Assembly: GCA_016844605.1 (NCBI GenBank)
Contig: JAENJD010000012.1
Coordinates: 1-34,848, forward strand
Source: Steroidobacteraceae bacterium
GTDB taxonomy: Bacteria > Pseudomonadota > Gammaproteobacteria > Steroidobacterales > Steroidobacteraceae
Direction of reading: 5' to 3'
Length of the DNA: 34,848 nucleotides
The notes below the pieces were generated by a model. It ran no database searches, was not told the DNA's origin, and saw nothing but the letters and a program-made list of their open reading frames with translations. Position numbers and translations under genes: made by a program. Positions 31,536 to 34,848 of this stretch are shown piece after piece (the first letter of the stretch is position 1; the number at the start of each line of letters is the position of its first letter).

Positions 31536-32195
31536 TTACCGCGTGCTCGTGAAGTCAAAGAGATAGATCTTCCGGCGGCGCCGGCCAAAACGCGGCACTT
31601 CGACGGTTTCCACAGGTTCCCGGCCACCGGCCCAGCGCAGGACCACCTGGTCGTCGATGCCCGAGTGGGAAGGATTGGATCGGCTGCGCCAACGGTACGG
31701 CAGGCTCAGCAGGGCGTATCTTGCGACGCGCGGCAACTCGGCAAATGCCTCGAGCTGCCGGTTGCCGAGATGTTCCCAGACCTGCAGCGCCACAACGAGA
31801 TCGTAAGCCTGGTCGGCGATCGGCCAGGGCACGACGGTCGCGTCGTGCAGGAAGGTGGGACGGAAGTCCGCCTTGTAGTCGAGCCGGTCGCTGATGGGGA
31901 AGAGCGGTATGTACGAGGTACCGATCTCAAGTACCCGGCGTGGCGACAGACGCTTTGCGATGGAAATGGCCTCGCGATAATAATTCCAGCGCCGCTTGAG
32001 ATACGGCCAGCGCGCGCGCGCGCTCATGAAATCGGGATGCGTGATGGCCGGGAGCGCGCGCTCCTGATCGATAGGTTGCAGCTGGAAACCGGGCCGGATG
32101 CGATGGACGACCTCAATGCGGCGACGCAATCGGGCCAACGGGCCGCCGTCCGGGCCAATGAACTCCACCTGCGCATTCTGATCGCCCGAGGCCAC
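31536..32195 (-). CDS. Methyltransferase-like protein
   Basis: The 219-residue product has a Rossmann-like core RRVLEIGTSYIPLFPISDRLDYKADF (motif I), then DATVVPWPIADQAYDLVVALQVWEHL, the typical post-strand 4 segment of SAM methyltransferases. The start is GTG at 32195 with ribosome site AGAGGA. The motif I glycine pattern is degenerate (EIGTSYIP), so catalytic competence is uncertain. It ends with a basic-rich tail (FGRRRRKIYLFDF). It converges with the other methyltransferase gene and has its own promoter candidate (TATAAT). Confidence 0.72.
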   Translation of the reverse strand: MASGDQNAQVEFIGPDGGPLARLRRRIEVVHRIRPGFQLQPIDQERALPAITHPDFMSARARWPYLKRRWNYYREAISIAKRLSPRRVLEIGTSYIPLFPISDRLDYKADFRPTFLHDATVVPWPIADQAYDLVVALQVWEHLGNRQLEAFAELPRVARYALLSLPYRWRSRSNPSHSGIDDQVVLRWAGGREPVETVEVPRFGRRRRKIYLFDFTSTR

Positions 32196-32231
32196 GAGTC
32201 CTCTCAGCAGCTTTCCGGTGCTGCGACCTTA

Positions 32232-32237
32232 ATTATA
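32232..32237 (-). promoter_or_regulatory. Consensus -10 box for the 219-residue methyltransferase-like gene
   Basis: On the minus strand TATAAT appears 36 nt before the GTG at 32195 within the 77-nt gap. The -35 17 bp upstream is weak (CTGCCC). A GCCCG/CGGGC hairpin just upstream may end MFS transcription. Confidence 0.5.
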
Positions 32238-32272
32238 GCGCCCGGTCTCAGCGGGCAGGGATGGCAGGCGCA

Positions 32273-33532
32273 CTACTGGCCGTGCGTGATGGCCTCGTGA
32301 TGCCGCCGGCCCGCAATCCGCCACAGCATCAACGCAAAGACAAAGCCAAGCGCGCTCGAGATGAAGAAGTACAGCATCATCGGCTGGTAGCCCGCCGGAT
32401 TCAGCGCGCTCGCGCCGTAGTTGTCGTTCAGCCAGCCCGCCAACATATTCGCGCCGGCCATGCCGGCGTTCTGTACGACCCACATCAGGCCGAGCGCCGT
32501 GCCGAGACGCGACTCCGGAATGAGCTTGGCCGTCAACGGCCACATCACGGCGGGTACCAGCGAGAAACTCACGCCGATCAGCACAGTCCCGATCCACAGC
32601 GATCCATGCGTGAACGCCATGACCGCGATCGAGATGGGCAGGAGCAGCGCGCCGAACGCGAGCATCGGCGCATAGCGGCCGGTGCGATCGCACAGCCAGC
32701 CGAATGCGGGCGTCGCGAACAGTGCCGCGAGGAAGACCCAGGCGTTGATCGCCCCGGCCGCCGCAAGGTCGAGACCATGCGCGTGCTGGAAGTACTTGAT
32801 CGAAAATGTGCTGCGAAACGCGAAGATCACTGAATACCAGAGCACGCACAGCACGAGCAGGTACCAATAGGCCGGGCCGAAGCTCAATACGCCGCGCAGC
32901 GAGATGCGTTTTGAAGCCGGCGTTGCATTCGGGTCCGCGTGGCCGCGCTTGTGGTCCAGCCACCAGTAGGCGGCAGCCCCGGCCACCGAAATTGCCGCGA
33001 GCACGGTCGCAATGATCATCGGCGGTTGCCAGCCCCCTGCGTAGGCATCGGCAAACCACGTCGGCGACATATCGGCGGAGAATGCTCCCGCCCGGCCGAT
33101 GGCAATACTCGCGCTCACTGCGAATGCAAGGTTCCGGCCGGAAAAATACTTCACGACTGCCGCCAGGGTCGCGATGTTGAAGGTCTCGGCGCCGATGCCG
33201 AACAGCAACCGGCCGGCGGCCATGCCGGTGAAGTCGGGACTGAATGCGGTGAGTGCCGTGCCTGCAAGGCAAATGACGGCGGTCCAGAACATCATGCGGG
33301 CCGCCCCGTAGCGATCGACGAACATGCCGCCGACCAGCAACAAGACGATATTCGGCAGGCTGTAGATGGCATTCAGCATGCCGATCTGCGAATCGCTGAA
33401 GCTTCGCTGCCGCTGCAGCAGGTCGGCGACCGGGCCTATCGAGTCGTAGACGTAGAAGTTGCCGTAATTCGCCAGTGAAACGAGAGCCAGCACCAGCCAG
33501 GCGACGCGCCAGCTCCGGGTATCGTCAGTCAT
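32273..33532 (-). CDS. MFS transporter
   Basis: About 419 residues from the ATG at 33532 (a GTG at 33538 is the ORF-track start). The protein has twelve hydrophobic segments and the MFS loop signature GGMFVDRYGAARMMFWTAV between helices 2 and 3, with AGRLLFGIGAETFNIA. A second-half loop FGWLCDRTGRYAPMLAFGALL also matches. It is a single-component inner-membrane transporter. The organisation resembles animal MFSD1-like and bacterial sugar/organic acid carriers, but the substrate is unknown. It lies 24 nt after the anti-sigma-like stop and could share the sigma-factor transcript. Confidence 0.88.
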   Translation of the reverse strand: MTDDTRSWRVAWLVLALVSLANYGNFYVYDSIGPVADLLQRQRSFSDSQIGMLNAIYSLPNIVLLLVGGMFVDRYGAARMMFWTAVICLAGTALTAFSPDFTGMAAGRLLFGIGAETFNIATLAAVVKYFSGRNLAFAVSASIAIGRAGAFSADMSPTWFADAYAGGWQPPMIIATVLAAISVAGAAAYWWLDHKRGHADPNATPASKRISLRGVLSFGPAYWYLLVLCVLWYSVIFAFRSTFSIKYFQHAHGLDLAAAGAINAWVFLAALFATPAFGWLCDRTGRYAPMLAFGALLLPISIAVMAFTHGSLWIGTVLIGVSFSLVPAVMWPLTAKLIPESRLGTALGLMWVVQNAGMAGANMLAGWLNDNYGASALNPAGYQPMMLYFFISSALGFVFALMLWRIAGRRHHEAITHGQ

Positions 33533-33555
33533 GTCCACCGCTTGCCGCGGTGCGC

Positions 33556-34248
33556 TCAGGGATTCGGTTGTTGGTGGCTTTCAAGCCAGCCCGGATATTT
33601 TGATTTGAAGCGGGCAAGTTCCGCGTCTGCTTCCTTGATACGACCTGTTGCCCGCAATGCCTCAATGTCAGCGTACCATTCTTCGGGTGTGCGCGACTCT
33701 GCGCGCGATTCCTCCGCCTTCAACATGCCGAGCGCAAGCGCGGATTCCGCTTCGGCTTGCCCCCGCGCGGGCGCCGGTGCTGCCGTGGCCGCTGCATCGG
33801 CCGGGGATCCCGCGAGCTCCGGAGCGGCGGGCGCGTGACGCGACTCCGGAGTTGGCAAGTCCAATGACGGCGGCGGCGCCAGGTTGGCTGCGGGTTTTGC
33901 CGATTCCTCCTGCCGTTGCGCGGGGAGTTCCATTGCTGCGGCGGGCGCAGCTTCATCGGTCGCGATGGGCGCTGGCGCCGAAAGCACGTCGGATTCGGTC
34001 ATGGGCGCCGGCGCGCGGCTGTCCGCCAGTTGCCACTGCACGATCAGGACCGCAAGCAGGACACTCGCTGCGAGCGATGCCGGCAGCCACCAGCGCCCGA
34101 TGTGCGGCGCGAGCGCGTGCGGCGCGAGCGCGCGGCGCGCGTCGGCGAGAATGCGCCGGTCGATGTCCTGTGTGGGCGCGCCGGATTCTGCATCCAGCAG
34201 CCTGCGCCAAGGCTTGCGATCGAATGGTTCGTCGTTTCCCGGATTCAT
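33556..34248 (-). CDS. Probable anti-sigma factor, membrane-anchored
   Basis: The 230-residue protein has a short N-terminal cytoplasmic part (about 1-50), one membrane segment near 53-72 (WWLPASLAASVLLAVLIVQW), then a long Ala/Pro-rich periplasmic region ending in a TPR-like helical pair (TPEEWYADIEALRATGRIKEADAELARFKSKYPGW). It starts 4 nt after the stop of the ECF sigma gene, the usual place for its anti-sigma partner. No HxxxCxxC zinc motif is visible, so it is not a ZAS-type anti-sigma factor. The role is inferred from gene order and topology. Confidence 0.65.
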   Translation of the reverse strand: MNPGNDEPFDRKPWRRLLDAESGAPTQDIDRRILADARRALAPHALAPHIGRWWLPASLAASVLLAVLIVQWQLADSRAPAPMTESDVLSAPAPIATDEAAPAAAMELPAQRQEESAKPAANLAPPPSLDLPTPESRHAPAAPELAGSPADAAATAAPAPARGQAEAESALALGMLKAEESRAESRTPEEWYADIEALRATGRIKEADAELARFKSKYPGWLESHQQPNP

Positions 34249-34252
34249 GTTT

Positions 34253-34822
34253 TCAGTCCACCGGCGCGTCGTTGCCGAGCGCCTCCTTCAATCGCGCGAC
34301 CGCATAGCGCAGCCGGCTCTTCGCGGTTTCCGCGCCGGTGCCAGTCTGTTCCGCGATCTCAGCCACCGACAGGCCGCCCTCGACATATAGAAGGAACGCA
34401 ACGCGCTGTTCCTCCGGCAGGCGGGCGAGCGCGAGCTTCAGTCGCCCGCGCGCTTCGCCGGCGACGGCGATTGCGAACGGGCCGCTGGCAGGTGCGTCCG
34501 CTGCTGCCGTGATCGCGTCGTCATCCGTCGTCTCATGCGCCGCGCGCCGCCCGCTCTTTCGCCAATGATCCATGCAGCAGTTGTGCGCGATCCGGTAGAG
34601 CCAAGTCGTGAAGCGCGCCGTGGGCCGGTAACGCTCGCGACTGCCGATCACGCGCGACCAGCATTCCTGGAATACATCGTCCGTCGCTCCGGCATCGCGC
34701 ACCAGGCGCCGGATGAATCGCCACAGGCCTGCGCGGTTGCGTTCGTAGAGTTCTTCGAATGCACGCGCATCGCCCGCGGCGTAACGCAGCATCAGTTGCG
34801 CGTCGGCATCCAGCTCCTCCAT
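34253..34822 (-). CDS. ECF-type RNA polymerase sigma factor
   Basis: The 189-residue protein has sigma region 2 (residues about 11-90: DARAFEELYERNRAGLWRFIRRL, then DDVFQECWSRVI and FTTWLYRIAHNCCMDHWRK) and region 4 (about 125-180: LARLPEEQRVAFLLYVEGGLSVAEIAEQTGTGAETAKSRLRYAVARLKEAL) with its helix-turn-helix. This is the two-domain ECF layout. I chose the ATG at 34822; a GTG at 34831 is the ORF-track start. It likely heads a sigma/anti-sigma unit, perhaps with the MFS gene. Target promoters cannot be read from this window; autoregulation is common in the family but its promoter is outside the sequence. Confidence 0.93.
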   Translation of the reverse strand: MEELDADAQLMLRYAAGDARAFEELYERNRAGLWRFIRRLVRDAGATDDVFQECWSRVIGSRERYRPTARFTTWLYRIAHNCCMDHWRKSGRRAAHETTDDDAITAAADAPASGPFAIAVAGEARGRLKLALARLPEEQRVAFLLYVEGGLSVAEIAEQTGTGAETAKSRLRYAVARLKEALGNDAPVD

Positions 34823-34848
34823 CGCCGGCACTCTACGCCGGATGGCTC

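Noticed and set aside
1-34848. CRISPR arrays, tRNA or rRNA genes, insertion sequences and phage genes
   Set aside because: I saw no direct-repeat arrays, tRNA cloverleaf ends, rRNA text, transposase or integrase motifs on either strand.

Overview
The window reads as a chromosomal segment of a high-GC, free-living gammaproteobacterium. The pointers are a long-chain FadE-type acyl-CoA dehydrogenase, ExeA/GspB of a type II secretion system, a renalase-like flavoprotein, TonB- and DUF3667-type proteins, an ECF sigma/anti-sigma pair, and strong G/C bias at third codon positions. A lineage near Xanthomonadales/Steroidobacterales is my inference; no rRNA or other phylogenetic marker is present. I see no tRNA, rRNA, insertion sequence, phage gene or CRISPR array. 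Coding density is very high, and many neighbours overlap by 4 bp (ATGA) or share a CTAG at convergent stops.

Layout. 1-4451 (minus): a MalM-family lipoprotein, then a polyamine-type ABC transporter potD-potA-potB-potC resembling E. coli ydcSTUV; potC is cut by the window edge. 4468-9301 (plus): a tightly coupled set of renalase-like flavoprotein, lipoprotein oligopeptidase B, VOC protein and NTT-type nucleotide transporter. 9302-11326 (minus): a large chimera of receiver-like domain, membrane segment, helical-repeat region and TonB C-terminus. 11327-11657 is a non-coding gap. 11658-14887: small plus-strand genes (unknown protein, SYLF protein, secreted unknown, dodecin, periplasmic rhodanese, DUF2784), with a DUF502 gene on the minus strand between them. 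14884-19022 (minus): a fused FakA-FakB-like protein, then gspB and exeA. 19167-22959 (minus): two unknown genes, a DUF4286/DUF3667 membrane protein and dinB, probably one operon. 23103-29116 (minus): fadE, a small periplasmic protein with a clear terminator, a divergent gamma-glutamyltransferase homologue and malate dehydrogenase. 29237-32195: a small glycan-modification-like cluster (glycosyltransferase, frameshifted LicD-like gene, two methyltransferases). 32273-34822 (minus): an MFS transporter, a probable anti-sigma factor and an ECF sigma factor.

No single textbook defence or mobile system is visible. The most unusual items are the receiver/TonB chimera, the single-chain FakA-FakB protein, the DUF4286/DUF3667 fusion co-transcribed with dinB and an unrecognised gene pair, the LicD-like gene broken by a one-base shift, and a 19-bp palindrome over a -10 box. 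All coordinates come from reading the sequence and ORF track. No database search was run, so family names rest on recognised motifs.
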